This document shows, piece after piece, positions 33,443 through 44,706 of a stretch of 64,000 bases of DNA (positions are counted from its first letter, which is position 1; each line of letters begins with the position of its first letter). The stretch is from Symbiodinium natans (lineage: Eukaryota > Sar > Dinophyceae > Suessiales > Symbiodiniaceae): positions 1 through 64,000 of the forward strand of contig CAJNDS010000432.1 in assembly GCA_905221605.1 (NCBI GenBank). Reading direction: 5' to 3'. Made by a program: the position numbers and the translations under genes. The notes beneath the pieces were generated by a model. It had not been told where the DNA came from and did not search any database. It worked only from the letters and a program-made list of their open reading frames with translations.

Positions 33443-36093
33443 ATGTACTACGACTTTGATTGGAAGGATGCACCACTATCGTCCTACAGCACTCCAGTCA
33501 TCGCCAGTGGCTCTCTTAGTGCTCGTTGCGCCCCATGTTTGTGCACTGTGACGTACAAGGGCAGTTTACGCCTCCACCGAACAAGGGTTTCATGGAAGTG
33601 CCAGCTCCCACAGCCCGATGCATAAGACAGGCTGCATCCAGTCAGCACCAGTCCACCGCGGGGCTCGCATGTACTCCTTCGACAGCAACAGAAAGGTGAG
33701 AGACACACCCACAGGCGATACCAAGTGCAACAGGGGAGCCCTGCAAGGAATGACCCCTTAAGGAACCCGACCGGGCGTTTGCATCCAAGGTTGCCTCTAC
33801 TTGCTGATGGTGTTCTTCTTGCCCCGATGTGCCCGCTACCCATACACTGTCGCATACGGTCGTATGCGGTCGTAGAATGGTCGTGTCTTGTCGTACCGAA
33901 CAAGATGCCAGTCGGGGTTGTATGCCAGAATGCGTCACATTGACATGAGGTCCCTGAGGGTGGGTACAAGCTGGACAAGACCTTGGTGGTACACAACTTC
34001 ATCCTCAGTGGAGCCCCCGAACTTCTGCCGGCACATCGTGATTCCAGTCGCTGTCGCTTGCAGGCTTGATGTCCCTGGTCCTGTGCCTGGGATGTGCCTT
34101 TGAGATGTTGCAGCGTGTGCGAAGAGAGAACACTGTGGAGTGGATGCCTGGACCTCATCAGCCAGAAACAGCTTGAAAGGAAACGTTAGAGGAGTGAGAT
34201 ATGAGAGAAGTGAGAAAAGAAGTGAGAAAAGAAGTGAGAAAAGAAGTGAGAAAAGCCACAAGATGCTGAAGTCTCGGCAGCTGCCGGCATCGGCCGTTTG
34301 CGCATGCATCTTTGTCTAGGTTCTGCGAAGACACATCGATATCCACGCGAGGCCCGATCCCGATGGCACAATACACCAGTGGCATGCTGTGACGAGCCTT
34401 GCCGTGAGGGCCACTCTACTTCTGGTCCTGGGCCTTTTATGTCAAAAGCTCAGGAGATTGTGAAAACGGCCTTGCATCGACAGGGTAGCCTACGTTCCTT
34501 ATGGTGCCCCAAAACGCTGTAAGGCCAGCAAGTACTACGAGCTGGTAGATACGCTCCTCGCCCTGCTTCGGGCCTCCAGGTTCGCAGAAGAGGGTTTCGG
34601 GAAGTATGGTTTTGGGATGTTTTGGGTTTGTGCAGGAGGAAGGTTTTTGGACGCTCTTTGTCAGGCCGCCGCATTTTGGCCTGCACGTCTACCACCATGC
34701 CCTTGTTCCAGTTCGTACCTCAGCCCGCCTTCGCGCACGTTTTCTGCTTCCGAACTGGCACGAAAGTGAAGCTTCAGACTCGTTTGGTTTTTAGCATGGC
34801 CAGGCACCCTCCCTTCTCACTGTTGCCAATCAGTTGGGAGATACTCTGTGTGCTTGCCCTTGACTGCAGAGGTCATGGTCTGGAACTGGTTAGAACACCG
34901 AACAACTCTTCAGCACATAGGCCCGCATCAGCTGCTGCAGATGCTGGGCGTGTGCACACTGCGACAGTGCAAGTGGCCAGGGCTGCTTTGGAACACCTTC
35001 GTGCACGTGGTCATGTACGCCTATTACGGCCTGAAGGTGCGGAGCTGTTGCTCACCAAAAGCAACTGATGCTTGATAATTAGCTGATGCCGCACATGTCC
35101 GCTTGGCTGCTTAGACAAGAAGCCATAGACCCTCTTTGACGATTGGCAACGCTGCAAAAACTAAGTGGAAAACGATTCCTGAAGCTTTCGAATCTTGCTG
35201 AGGCCTTCATAGGCTTCTCCAAGAAAGTGCAGTCCGAATCCGAAGAAACCTCAGGTTTGTAGGGGTTCCTGGTGGACTGCAAAGCGGCTGCCAAAGCGCC
35301 ATAGAGCTGGGCAGATTGGCCGTTGATGATGCTTCCGGATTTGCCACATGTGGTCATGTAAACTGGTTTGGAGCAACGTTGGCTCAGTTGCTGGTGCCTC
35401 AATCAGGCTCATGCTACCCATCGCAGTCGTTTACGGAAGCATTGGACAGCAAGCCAAAGCACTCCCATGCACTCCCTCTTCTCTGGGCGGGTGTCTTTCG
35501 TGTCGTGCCGTCTGCATGGCCATGTCTTAGCCTTGTGCGAATCTGTTTGGCGAAAGGAAAGAGAACCTGCCGTTATGCTCAGTAGCTTTACCAGCCCGAA
35601 GCCGTTTTGCAGGTTCTGCATGTGCCAACGCCAGGCACTAAGACCACGAAGTCGCCTTGAGTTCGTGTATGGCTTGTGGTGAAAAGTTGGTAAGGCCCTG
35701 GAAGAAGTGGGTGACCCGCCTACAGATCGTTCAGTTTGTGACCAGCATGGCTTTGCTCGTGCCGGTGCTGTACTACACATGGGAGCGCCCTGCACGGTTT
35801 CATGTTTCTCAACAGTCGGCTGGAAGATGTGTTGCCTGGATCCGCTGGCAGGATGCACCGCTCGGAGATGTGTGCGCTGGGCAAAGGAGTTTTTTCGTGA
35901 GAGCCGCAGCGACTCTTAGGTGAGGGATGGCTTCGAAGCCGCACAAAGCCGCTGAGCACTGCAGGTCAACCTCGCCTTCAACCTGACGCTGCTCTGGCAG
36001 TTTGTTGGAGTGCTGTATACTCCTGCCGCTAGCCGAAGTTTTCAAGTTTCAATGTTGCAACTGCTCGGTTTTTGGCTTCTCTCGGACGGTTGA
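33443..36093 (+). CDS. ELO-family very-long-chain fatty acid elongase (condensing enzyme)
   Basis: Exons placed by frame: 33443-33506, 33790-33830, 33950-34007, 34064-34150, 34409-34440, 34524-34579, 34665-34704, 34872-34920, 34981-35036, about 35687-35750 or beyond, and 35965-36093. The joined product has the ELO order: VVHNFILSLMSLVLCLG; PLYFWSWAFYASKYYELVDT; HVYHHALVMVWNWL, whose HVYHH is the catalytic His box; LLWNTFVHVVMYAYYGLK; PWKKWVTRLQIVQFV; and NLAFNLTLLWQFVGVL. ELO enzymes condense malonyl-CoA with acyl-CoA in the ER membrane, lengthening fatty acids by two carbons. Introns 33831-33949 and 34921-34980 start GC and 34151-34408 appears to start GA; the others start GT. At least one exon between 35036 and 35687, and the link to the last exon, are unresolved. 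The start ATG is tentative. Confidence 0.85.
34203..34256. repeat. 12-bp tandem repeat within an elongase intron
   Basis: AAGTGAGAAAAG repeated about four times plus partial copies, inside the 34151-34408 intron. Purine-only on the + strand. Confidence 0.9.
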
Positions 36094-38084
36094 CTCAGGC
36101 GACTGGAGCAAAAAAGGGAAGCCGCAAGCAGGAATGAGATGCCACGTTGATCTTCCATACTTTTCCAGGGCAATAGCCCCCCCAAGTATGCATTGCCAAT
36201 GTATGCCCAATGGCTGTAAAGCGTCTTGGATGCCTAAAGAGGCTCCAATCACGCAGGCCATTGCGTTCGCATGCTGGGTGTGCCTTGTTGCAGCATCTTG
36301 TGCTGCATTGCAGGCACTAGCCAGCTTCCCGTGTCACCTTGCCGTCGTGCCCCTAGACCATCCCAGACCGCCTTGGATCGACTGCAAAAAAAACTAGAGG
36401 GAAGACCGCTGAACTTGTTGATGCTCACTTATGCTCACTTCAAGGCTGAGATTGTAGAAAGCTGAATAGCAGCTGTTACCGTTGCAATCAAGCACTGAGC
36501 CAGTGGTAGTGAGGAGCAAGTCAGTCGTGTTCTGGTGCAGTGCGGTGGTTTGATTCCTCGTGGGTGTATCTGTACGACTGTACGAGTTGCGAAGATTCCA
36601 TCAAGCCTATAAGGTTACCCTATCAAGTTGCAACTGTCAACTTCGGTCAACTTCGACACCTCAGCTGCTCATGGCGTCGCGGCTCGCGCCCTGGGCTGGG
36701 TCCCTGGATAAGAGCCCGAGAGCCATGTGGCCTGACAGAGCGTCTACACTGTAGCACGCCCACGCGCTCACAGTTTCGCGGTAAACTCAGCTTTTACACT
36801 GTAGTGGGTCTGGCTGGTTTCACACTCGGTCTTACACTGTAAAGCGCCACGAAGTCACATACGTCATGTCTGCTGCACGTATGGGCCTGGTCCTTGAGTG
36901 AGAATCTGAGCGGTCATTTTGCAGTTTAGAGGTGCCTTAGGTTCGGCTTCTTTACCGCAGTGCGATGCAAGAAACGGCAGGGAGTGCAGAGCTAGGGCAA
37001 CATTGGACGACAATCTGCTGTGGGACCTGCCAAGAACACGAACACAGGCATCCTCTTGACGGCCTTGCTTTTGGCTGGCTCTGCTGCTAGTGAAATCGCT
37101 CGTCCTGTAGCCAGGCCTCAACGGTCAGAGGACACGCCTCTGCGCATGACGACAAGATATCGAAAACCAGTGGATAGTTAGGGCTTGGATGTCGAACGTC
37201 CAAGAGCGATTGTAGCTCCATCAGTGGTGGTTGCATTTCAGTGTGCCGATGTTGATGGAGCATGCGCCGTTGCATCGGTCGCGACTCATATTGCCACGAT
37301 CAAGAAAGAAGCAGCGAGAGTATTGAGGAATCCGTGTGCGAGATGTCCCCATGTTTTGGACGCTATGGACATTAAATCGGAGGCTTGCACAACGGCAGCC
37401 TCCAGGTCGGGTATTGACACGAGAAGAACTGCTTAAGGTTGCTTCCGGAGACTGCAGATGATGAACTTCGATGATGCATAAGCTTAGACTGCTGCAGCAG
37501 CGTCCAAAAGATAGAGGGAGCTGCACATTTACGTCAGTTTCTGCTATTATGGCCTACTACTGCAAAGCATCCACGAGAGCCATTCTGACCTGCTTTGCTT
37601 TCAGCTTGAAGGTGAGGCCAGCTCAGAGTTCAAGCAGCAGTGCGCGCTTGCGCTTGCGCGGGCATGTTCAAGCACGTGCCGGCAGCTTCTCCCAGCTCTT
37701 GCCTGGCAAGTCGGGAGCCGAGCGCAGCGGAATCACTGCGAAGATCGTGGAATGCACGAAATCAAACAAGCGAGAGGCGCGCAATCTCTGGACCAAGGAT
37801 GCAAGTCGCCCAGTTGCTGGGGCAAGGCAACGCAAGCGCGTCGCATGTCAAGGGGCAACGAAAGATGTCCGGATGTCTTGTGCATCCGGTTCAGGATGCT
37901 TCAGCCGTGCCTGCAACTTAGCAGTGCTCTCTATCTCCACCTCTGCCTCCCTCTTTGCTGACAGCGGCCTTCAGGTACAGGCGCGCAGTGCCGTGAGCAG
38001 TTCTGCGGACAGCGAGGTGACCACCGACGCAACCTTCAGGCCGTGCGAGTTCAGCGTGTGGTCTGTCCGAGTCCATCCAGAATA
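36094..38084. other. No confident gene
   Basis: Open frames around 37471-38085 (204 codons) and overlapping frames compete without a family match. Nothing is recognised elsewhere in this stretch. Confidence 0.35.
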
Positions 38085-38371
38085 ATGGTGCGAAGGTACA
38101 GTAACTTTAGCTGGCGAACATCTGCCGGCGAAAGGCTGACATTCATATTTGTGGCCGAACAATTGGAACCGTGCAAACCCGAGTAAGCACAGGCATGTGT
38201 ACGAGTACATCATTGCGCAGCAGCCGGTCCGGTGCCAAATTGTTGGACTGCCCTCACGCAGCAGAGAAGATAGTGGACTGCCTTCACGCGGTAGAGAAGA
38301 TAGTGGAGGCCGGTGGTGAAACTGCTCGAAATGCCCTGGTGGCACTGGAAGAGAGCTTGCCCGTACCCTAG
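38085..38371 (+). CDS. Possible exons, unrecognised, with a duplicated 30-bp segment
   Basis: Frame 38087-38191 reads MVRRYSNFSWRTSAGERLTF and is compact and coding-like. Frame 38171-38371 contains DCPHAAEKIV then DCLHAVEKIV, a direct 30-bp duplication (38249-38308), and ends VALEESLPVP. No family was recognised, and the two frames would need an intron to join. Confidence 0.3.
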
Positions 38372-39002
38372 ATCAAGAAGTGACCTGCATCGTTCGCATC
38401 GTCCATCGTCTCACCTTAGCATCTTGCAGCTTGCATCATTCCTCTTCATAGGCGCAAGGTGCGATGTGAACTCTGAGCAATGAGTAGGAGCAATGAAAGG
38501 AAGAGCATGTGAAGAGCGGCATAAGTGGGCTTTTGGTGGGGGTCCCTCTGTGTCTTCGAGGCCTCGCCCCACCAGTGGCTGGACCTTGCTGCTGATGCCA
38601 TCGGCCTGTTGCTCAGGGATTTTGGCAGAGGAGCGGGGGCTCTGTTGTTTGATTCTGTTCTTCCCCGTTCTCTGTCTTTCTTTCCTGTTTCTGACAGAGG
38701 CGACAGTGTGTCCCTCTTCTTAGGAGGAATGCTCGATGATTGATGATTTGCGCATTCCTCAAGACGACAATGCCTGAGGTCTCGCTTGTTTGCAGCGGCA
38801 AAGAAGAGATGAGACCACTGGCCACGCTGCTTTCACAGCGAGGGCCAGGGAGCCCAAAAATTGCTGTGCTCACGCCAAGCACATGCTTGGGCTGCCGCTG
38901 TGGGCATCTCTGAGGCATCGTTGCTACATCCTGGAGTGGCCTAGGGCCCAGGGGGTGGCCCAGGGTCTGGAAAAATGTTTGAAGGTTCCGAAAAAGATTG
39001 AA

Positions 39003-39436
39003 CCCTGATTTCTTCCAGGCCGGGATGGACGCAGCACGTACAGACCAATTGGGCGTCGCAGCCTCGGGGGTCCGCCAAGCCCTGGAAAAGAACCTCACGG
39101 ATTTCACATGTTTGATCATGCCTGCTTTGCACTTGACGTGTGCAGGTTGGAGCGGTGCAAGACTGAGCACCTGGCGGAGGAATACCAGGACTCTTGTTGC
39201 AACGGTTTCTTTCAAGTGGTTCATCAACTTGGCCCCACTTCTCTCCTGACGGTTAGCTCAACTTAGTAACTTTCCAGGACTTCTGGTGCCAGGCCTTGGA
39301 GCATGTTGCCCAGCGAGAGCTGGCAGGGGTCGCCGGACAAGGAGGCCGTGTGGTGATTCTTGTGATTTCTTGTGGCTTGCGTCCCATGTGCACAGTGACT
39401 CTCCAGACAATCATGAGGCGATTCCAAGGCGACTAA
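39003..39436 (+). CDS. Unrecognised gene fragment, two or more exons
   Basis: A + frame (about 39027-39250) reads …HMFDHACFALDVCRLERCKTEHLAEEYQ. It is followed, after an AG|G acceptor, by an exon at 39278-39436 (DFWCQALEHVAQRELAGVAG … LQTIMRRFQGD, stop). The second exon is strongly coding-like, with a hydrophobic strand (GGRVVILVISCGL). An alternative frame (39003-39249) competes for the first part. I do not recognise the family. Confidence 0.38.
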
Positions 39437-40817
39437 GCGGGTGCCTAAGGCTTTCTTTCGCTCTCATCGCGTGGAAGACTGCAGTTATAGTTCAAAAACG
39501 CCAATGCGCAGCACATTGAGCCTTTGAGCCCCAGGCTGTGCATTGTGGCAGCTGGGAGTGCTGCCATCTACGCCCTTCGGGCTGTCAAGGCCTGGGCCTG
39601 GGGGGCTTCTGTGGATGCAGATGTTGTTCCGACTCAGGCGCTGCAGGGATGGTCCGAGTCGAAAACAGCCCAGCGCTCGAGGAAAGTTACCAAATGCTCC
39701 GACGATTCACATTAGCTACGCCAGACGGCGTGCGCACGATCCGAACAAATCAAATCTGCAGTCACAGAGACGCATCTTCCTCCTAAGCTTGGTATGGCCT
39801 TTGCAGATCTTCGCGCATCCTTGCACGGCGCCGGGGGCAAGTCTTCTTGTGAACGAGGCGACCGCTCCGTACGACTCCCTGGTGATGCTTGCTCCAAGTG
39901 GGGTGCCTGTTCGCAAGGCACACCAGTCCAGATACCATAGACAACACACATATATGTTTATGTATGTCTAAATGCGTTGATACACAAAACTATGATCACA
40001 GTGTCTTTGTATGTGCCAGGGCATCAGCTGCAAGACTCCAAGGTTGGAAGGCGGAGCGGCGACGAGGGCTTCTCTCCAGGCTGCAGCCGGACCACGCTGC
40101 CTACTGGATGGGTGTCCGGGTCTTTGCAGCTTCTGTTCATGCTCTTTCATGCTCATTCATGCTCATTCATGCGGTATTATTTTGTGTTGGTCCAATGACC
40201 ACGATCTTCCTTGCAGCGTGTGGCTCTTAGACTGTAGGGAGCCAGAAAGGATGGCTTCCCAGCACAAGAGGAAGCGGTAAGTGCATGGCGAGCAGTGACT
40301 TGACAGCGAAGGTCTAGGTTACCTTTTTGGAGTTCTGTCTCCTAAGTCTTGAGTGTATGCATTTTCGGTTGCGTGTCCGACACTGCGACGAGGCCAGGCG
40401 CCACGAATACCGAGAGCACTGCCACAAGGGGCTGTGGGCATCAGCTATGTCAACTCAAGGACTCTTGACTGCGATGGTACTATTCTCAGCCGCAGAATCT
40501 GGCTGCGACAATCAGCTTCCGGCTCCATGCCAATGTGTTCTGGGATCACTGGGGGACGGTCCTGGGTGCATTAGAGCTGATTGTTGGCTAAACGCTTCAT
40601 CTTGCCTGCTGTTCGTGTTTCTGTCCTTGGCCACTGGTGCGCATCGCTAGAAGCCACCGCCTGAGGGTGGATCCAGCCTTTTGCTGCCCTTTCTGCAGGT
40701 TTTGTCTCCTCTGAACTGCTTCTTTGTGCCTGGGTGTGTGAGGTGAGGGTTGGAGTGTATGGGTGAAGCGGAAACTCAACTTGATTGCGGCAGGAATGCA
40801 GATGATGTTTCAAGCGC

Positions 40818-41597
40818 ATGGGTGTGGTTGCTTCTTCATGCAAGCACATGTCATGTTTGGAGCTCAGGATTCCCCAAGGTCAGGCGACCTTGAAGCCGGA
40901 GATCCAAGAGCTGCTGGTCTTGCTGCGCAAGGCGCTCCACCTGGTGTGCGAGGAGCTGCGGCGGACTCACAGGTGCAACAAGCACTTGGAGGAGCGCCAA
41001 AGCGACTTGGCCATCGAGCTGGACGAACTCAAGTCCAGATCAGAACGGCCCACGCGTCGGGGCGGCGCTGTGAAGGTGAATGACCTTCCAGAGCGCATCG
41101 AGCTCCCGCAAGCCACCCACGCCCTGCCGCCTCCGGTCTTCAAGGCTGTCGCGGTCCCAGCCCGTGAGCTGCCTGCGGCCGTTCGGGCCGTGCCTGCGGC
41201 TGTGCCAGTGGCCGCGCCAGTTTCGGCTTCAATCGGCTCCTCGGCCCCCAACGAGCCACGTGGGTCGGCCGCATCGAGCGGGTCGGGCGACAAGGGCAAG
41301 CCACGTTGCTCCAGTGACCGGAGCTCGATGGCAAGCAGCAGACGCGTGACCCTGAAGCTGTCCCGAAGTGTGCTGAGAAAGCTTTCAGCAAACGCAGGGC
41401 ATGCCCAGAACGAGGAGCAGGACAGCGACAGCGGCTCGGAAATCTTTGAGGCCAACAATCCTGATGAGGTCTTGCAGATGCAGAAGATTCTCCAACAGCT
41501 TAGTTGGAAGTATGAGTACATGCCGGAGGGAGGAACGGTCGTGGGAGAAGACGGTGTCAAGCCTGAAGAGGAGGACGTTCGAAAGGGCATGTTGCAG
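40818..41597 (+). CDS. Unrecognised 260-residue exon, possible N-myristoylated coiled-coil protein
   Basis: ATG at 40818 gives MGVVASSCKHMSC. Gly2 and Ser6 fit the N-myristoylation consensus, with nearby Cys as possible palmitoylation sites. Residues about 28-75 are a charged helix (EELRRTHRCNKHLEERQSDL). An Ala/Val/Pro-rich linker follows (about 100-145), then a Ser-rich basic region, a Ser/Glu/Asp patch (EEQDSDSGSEIFE) and a C-terminal segment (SWKYEYMPEGGTVVGEDG). The exon likely ends at a LQ|GTGTCG donor near 41597; the open frame runs on to 41645. A start after an acceptor near 40884 would remove the myristoylation motif. No family was recognised. Confidence 0.5.
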
Positions 41598-44260
41598 GTG
41601 TCGCTGTGCTTGTGGAATGAAGGTGCAGTCACTTGCAGTGTCTGATTGTACCTCGGATGTACGTAGCAGCAACCGTAGCAGTAAGTTAGGCTTGGGCACA
41701 GGCATAAGTTTGCATATACAGGTATGCAGGCAAGCCGTGTTTTGAGGAGCCCGAGACATCTCCCTCCGTGCGAGCTTCGCTGTCTCGACGGCTGACGCCA
41801 GGAATGCTGGAAGATGAGACAGCCTCCCTTCCGCCTCGTCGTTTAACTCTGTTCCAGGCCAAGTGAACACGACACCTTTCTCAGTGCGCGCGGCTGCTGG
41901 GCGGAAGCCTCGCTTCCTGAGCTCCTGGCGTGGATGCCGGTACAGTAGCTATCAGACGTAATTCATGTGTTACGAATACGTCTGAATATCTGTTAATGCT
42001 TCTGACAGAGCCCACACCGCTCTGAGCACCAGGCACAAGAAAATCGATCCAGAGCGAAGTAGGCTTGATTGAAGCGGGCTTGGACTATCTTTGCAGCACT
42101 CCACGCTAGTGCCCAGGCTCTGCTTCACACCGACTCAAGGGTGGGTCGCATCTTTCGAAAGTCCTACTTTGGGTGGGGCTCCAAGCTGGGCAGTGGGCAC
42201 TGTAGCATGCAGTCTGCTTGTCGTCAACCTTTTCTTTCGTCACCCGCGCTAGTGCGCTGTTCAAAATGTAGCATGCAGCATGCAGGGTAGCTCAGGAAGA
42301 AGAACCTTCAACGCCACTTCCTCCATTCGGGTGCGCCGGATGGAAATGAGGTGCACCGAATCAGACCCCTATACCCCCAAGCTGTTGTCCATAGCACAAC
42401 AGCATATAGCACAGCCATAGCACCTTGGCGACCTGCCTTTCAAAGGAGCGGCTCTTGCAGCTGGCCTCCTGGTTCTTCCAAAGGCCATGTGGCGCTTTGT
42501 ACAGCCACAACATTGTACAACCGTCCGACCACCCGAGACTCCAACTCCAACGGCCGGATGCTTTTCAGTGGATTTTCCTGGCAGCTCAGAATGCTCGGAG
42601 GCCACGGCCCTATGCGCAGACCGATGCGGCAATCGCCTATGGATTCTTGGATCCTCCTAACATCGACTCCGCCGGACCACCTAGCCCTTTTCCGCCCTGT
42701 TTTGGAGTGCTGTGTCATGCATCCATTGCCAAATCCTCCGGGAGCACGCTGCACCATTTGCAGAGGTCGAGAATTTGGCTGCCGAGATCCTCTCACAGCC
42801 CTTCAGGCCCTTCAAGTGGCTTCCAGGGCACAGACATGTCGTACACTGCGTGCATGGTGTTCGCCTTACAAGGCGTCGTGTGCTACTACTGAGCCCGGAG
42901 TCCCAAAGTGGTACCCCATCTTCGTCCCTGCGGACCGCTTTAGAGGCTGGTGCTCGTGTGACTCATTCAATTCTGCCTGACATGTCTTGGCATTGATGCC
43001 ACTAGGCGGTTTGTTGCGTGGGTGCAGTGGTTGTGCAGCTAGCTGTGCAGGCCAGTTCGCACTCGGCAGGCTCTGTGGAGCAGCGTCGACTCCTTATCCA
43101 GCGATCATTTCGCATATGGCTTATTTGTTGAGTTGAGGTCTCGTTCCCTCCAATTCGCCGCTGCCACATGAAGTGGCCACTTCAGCTGTGCAATTCGTGG
43201 CGGCTCTCAGCTCTGGGTTCCCTTTGAGAACTTTGCGTGTCGGTGCACGAACGTGGCCTTGGGGACCGAGGCTGTGGATCAGTGGCTGCAGCAAAGCGAC
43301 GTTGCATCGCAGTGAGCGCTTGAAGAAAGAAGCGGGCTTGGCAGTTCGGATCAGTTCGGATCAGCTCAGTATGCTATGTTTTTCTTTTGTTGGTGTGCGT
43401 GCTATCTGTCCGCCCACTCTGTCCGCGTGACATCGCCGCAGAAGTTAGATCAAGCTTTTGGGTCCTCCGCTGGCATCTGCTGGGTGCAGGCAGCGGTTGT
43501 TGAAGGGTTGCAAGGAACCTTGCGTTGTCCTGCGTATCCGCTGCAGGCCATGGCAGCTTTGGGAGAGGCGACAGTGTTTCTGTGTCTGCTCACATCTGAG
43601 ATGCACTACCATCCTTCCCAAGCGCCCGCTCCTGCCCAGAAGGTGCTTCCCACTACTGTCACTGTGACAAGGATGGGGCTTCTGTGTAGAGTCTCTGGCA
43701 CTCTGGCACTGGCCCTCCAGCAAGCTTCACAAAAACATCCCACGTTGCGGAGGCCCGAAGTCTCCACCAGATGGACTCATTCTCCAGCAGCAGTGGTGGC
43801 TGTGGATGATGCAATCAGGTCTGATCGCTCAGGACACTACTGAGTACTGATTTGGTGGAAGGGTGAAAATCAACTGAGGCGTCCAGCTGGCACTTCCAGC
43901 TCGAATTTTAAGACTGGATGCCTTGGCCTCAGTGCCTCGTAAGCTTGTGTGCTTTGTGTGCAGCGCGTTGTGGGGCAGAGTGTTGCGGACCGTGCAAGCC
44001 AAGTTGCTCTGGCGGTGCCGCTGGCCGCTGCTGCTACGCGGCGCAGGAGGGGGGCTAAGATCCTCTCAGAGTGCTTCCTTGTGCAGTAGGGAAGCATGTT
44101 TACGAAGGGGCTGGTTTGCAGGCCGGGGCGGAAAGGGCACACCTGTCGCCTGGCGACGAAGACCTCAACAACGGTGAGCAACGCCACCGTGAAAGGTGCA
44201 GCGAAGGCGCGAGGCCGCTTCACAGTTTGGCCGAGGATGCTGAGGGGATCTGCTCTGAGC
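41598..44260. other. No confident gene; exon-like frames only
   Basis: Frames around 42351-42980 and 43376-43843 are long enough to be exons but carry no family signature, and overlapping frames compete. No repeats of note. Confidence 0.35.
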
Positions 44261-44404
44261 TGCCAGGTCTGCTCCGAATGTGGCTATGTTTTCTTGGAAG
44301 ATGATGCTCTTTTCTGCCAATTGCTGAGCGTGTCCTTCTCTCACAAAGTGGCACTGTGTTGTGCATCAGCATGCTGTAGAGGCCCAAAGTGCGGCACGCC
44401 TCGA
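44261..44404 (+). CDS. Zinc-ribbon-like Cys-pair motif split by a short intron
   Basis: CQVCSECGYVFLEDDALFC (44261-44317) resembles the C..CG..F..DA.FC half of a zinc-binding motif that is common in dinoflagellate proteins. About 60 nt later GPKCGTPR (44381-44404) supplies the second Cys-Gly knuckle after a TAG|A boundary. Joined, the two give a C-x2-C ... C-x3-4-C arrangement. The rest of the gene is not identified. It is unlikely to be part of dxs, which has no such module. Confidence 0.45.
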
Positions 44405-44706
44405 ACGGGAACCCTTGGTGTTGGAGGTTCCAAGGCTGGCTTTGACTTCTCCAGAAAGTTTGTGTGCAGAGAAGTTGTGAGACACAGTTTGAGATTGTGT
44501 GAGGCCGCTCCAAAGCCCGAGGAGCCGAAAAAAGGCTATTTTGCGCCACAGCCCACGCCACTGCCGCTTGCTCACCTCGCCGGCTTTTGTTTTTTTGATG
44601 GTGTGGTGCCTTGCATCATGCCTAGAAGTGTTCCGTACATGTCTGTCCTAGAATCATATGTCTGCCTCAGCCGGCTGTTCTCACACGAGGTTGGACTCGC
44701 TGGGAG

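Noticed and set aside
38613-39227. 204-codon minus-strand frame
   Set aside because: No family signature, and it overlaps coding-like + exons that end in clean AG|G junctions.
40967-41632. 221-codon minus-strand frame
   Set aside because: Antisense shadow of the 40818-41597 exon, Ser-rich from complementing Ala/Leu codons.
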